Positions 63,244 through 64,000 of a stretch of 64,000 nucleotides of DNA are shown here, piece by piece. Origin of the DNA: Pseudomonas weihenstephanensis. Lineage in GTDB: Bacteria > Pseudomonadota > Gammaproteobacteria > Pseudomonadales > Pseudomonadaceae. The notes beneath the pieces are model-generated. The model was given only the letters and a program-made list of their open reading frames with translations. It ran no database searches and was not told the origin of the DNA. Location of the stretch: contig NZ_JYLF01000010.1 in the NCBI RefSeq assembly GCF_001043055.1, forward strand, positions 62,001 to 126,000, given 5' to 3'. A program made the translations under genes and the position numbers. Position 1 is the first letter of the stretch. Each line of letters opens with the position of its first letter.

Positions 63244-64000
63244 TTAAAGCGTGTTGTCCAGGTTCAGGTGGATGTTGTCGATCAGGCGCGTAGTGCCCAA
63301 GTAGGCCGCGACCAGAATGACCAGATCCCGGTCACTGGTTTGCGCGGGCAGTAACGTCGTTGCGTGGCGAACTTCCAGATAATCCACTCGCAACCCGATG
63401 GCTTCAAGGTGGGCCACCTGTTGGGTCACCAGCGTGGCGTAGTTGCGTTCACCGGCTTTGATGGCGTCTGCCATTTCGCGCAGGTGGCGATACAGGGCGG
63501 GCGCCAAGGCACGCTGCTCTTCATTCAGGTAGCCATTGCGCGAGGACAAGGCCAAACCGTCTTCGGCGCGTACAGTCGGTTCGCCGATGATTTGGACGGG
63601 CATGTTCAGGTCGAGCACCATGGCGCGAATAACGGCCAATTGCTGGTAGTCCTTCTGACCAAAGATCGCCAGGTCGGGCTGAACCATGTTGAACAGTTTG
63701 TTGACGACCGTGGTGACGCCATCGAAATGCCCAGGGCGGCGGCTGCCGCAGAGCTCATTGCTCAATTGAGCCGCAGTGACGCGGGTTAGCCCCGTCATCC
63801 CGTGGGGGTACATTTCATCCACCGTTGGAGCAAACAGCAGGTTACAGCCTGCTTGCAGGAGTGTTTCCTGATCGGCGGCGAGGGTGCGGGGGTAGGTGTC
63901 GAGGTCTTCGTTGGCCCCAAACTGCAGGGGGTTGACGAAAATGCTCGCGACCACGAAATCGACCTGCTGCGCCGCCTTGCTGACTAGCGCGGCATGGCCG
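63244..64000 (-). CDS. panC: Pantothenate synthetase, 5' end outside window
   Basis: ATP-dependent ligase joining pantoate and beta-alanine, the last step of pantothenate synthesis. About 251 C-terminal residues are visible; the frame reads G-H-A-A-L-V-S-K-A-A-Q at the right edge and F-V-N-P-L-Q-F-G soon after, so about 30 N-terminal residues lie beyond 64000. The K-D-Y-Q-Q-L site and the S-S-R-N-G-Y-L loop near the end are intact. Confidence 0.95.
   Translation of the reverse strand, partial: GHAALVSKAAQQVDFVVASIFVNPLQFGANEDLDTYPRTLAADQETLLQAGCNLLFAPTVDEMYPHGMTGLTRVTAAQLSNELCGSRRPGHFDGVTTVVNKLFNMVQPDLAIFGQKDYQQLAVIRAMVLDLNMPVQIIGEPTVRAEDGLALSSRNGYLNEEQRALAPALYRHLREMADAIKAGERNYATLVTQQVAHLEAIGLRVDYLEVRHATTLLPAQTSDRDLVILVAAYLGTTRLIDNIHLNLDNTL

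Overview
The window is a chromosomal segment of a Pseudomonas species, most likely of the fluorescens type. From about 12 kb rightwards the gene order is the familiar Pseudomonas backbone: ssrA, lactate genes, lldR, smpB, bamE/fur, recN, grpE-dnaK-dnaJ, dapB-carAB-greA, yhbY/rlmE-ftsH-folP-glmM-tpiA-secG, two tRNAs, rimP-nusA-infB-rbfA-truB-rpsO-pnp, a BON-domain gene, pgi and panC. As I remember it, P. aeruginosa carries these genes in nearly the same order. No species call is possible without a search.

Region 1 (1-12.1 kb) is an accessory island next to the 3' end of the tmRNA gene. Every gene in it lies on the minus strand. From the tmRNA leftwards it holds a P4-type tyrosine integrase (10701-11957), a 900-bp gene-free stretch with two long perfect inverted repeats, a second integrase-like gene broken by a frameshift with a coupled 95-aa ORF, a 605-aa orphan protein (6468-8285), a truncated IS5-type transposase, and a type I restriction-modification operon hsdM-hsdS-hsdR whose hsdR runs off the left edge. 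This is the defence part of the window. The 605-aa protein is the best candidate for something undescribed: I do not recognise its family, but its C-terminal third has a pattern compatible with a divergent PD-(D/E)XK nuclease.

Region 2 (12.1-25.2 kb): tmRNA, a small secreted protein, a five-gene lactate operon (permease lldP, then lutA, lutB, lutC and a D-lactate dehydrogenase, the last four joined by ATGA overlaps) and a divergent GntR regulator lldR. Two GT-N3-AC palindromes lie between lldP and lldR. Then come smpB (partner of the tmRNA), a sodium-dependent transporter, ratA, rnfH and bamE.

Region 3 (25.3-44.7 kb): fur (cysteine-free), recN under a LexA box, the heat-shock genes grpE-dnaK-dnaJ behind a clear sigma-32 promoter, dapB, carAB with a terminator-like leader hairpin, greA, yhbY, rlmE, ftsH, folP, glmM, tpiA and secG.

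Region 4 (44.7-54.0 kb): tRNA-Leu(GAG), initiator tRNA-Met, then the rimP-nusA-infB-rbfA-truB-rpsO-pnp cluster for ribosome maturation, translation initiation and RNA turnover.

Region 5 (54.0-64.0 kb): a periplasmic BON-domain gene with a good sigma-54 promoter, a large DUF748 envelope protein, an RlmI-like methyltransferase, a thiolase, a DUF2236 protein, pgi and the 3' part of panC. A REP-like palindromic element occurs near 21.8 kb and shares short blocks with the 59.0 kb intergenic region.
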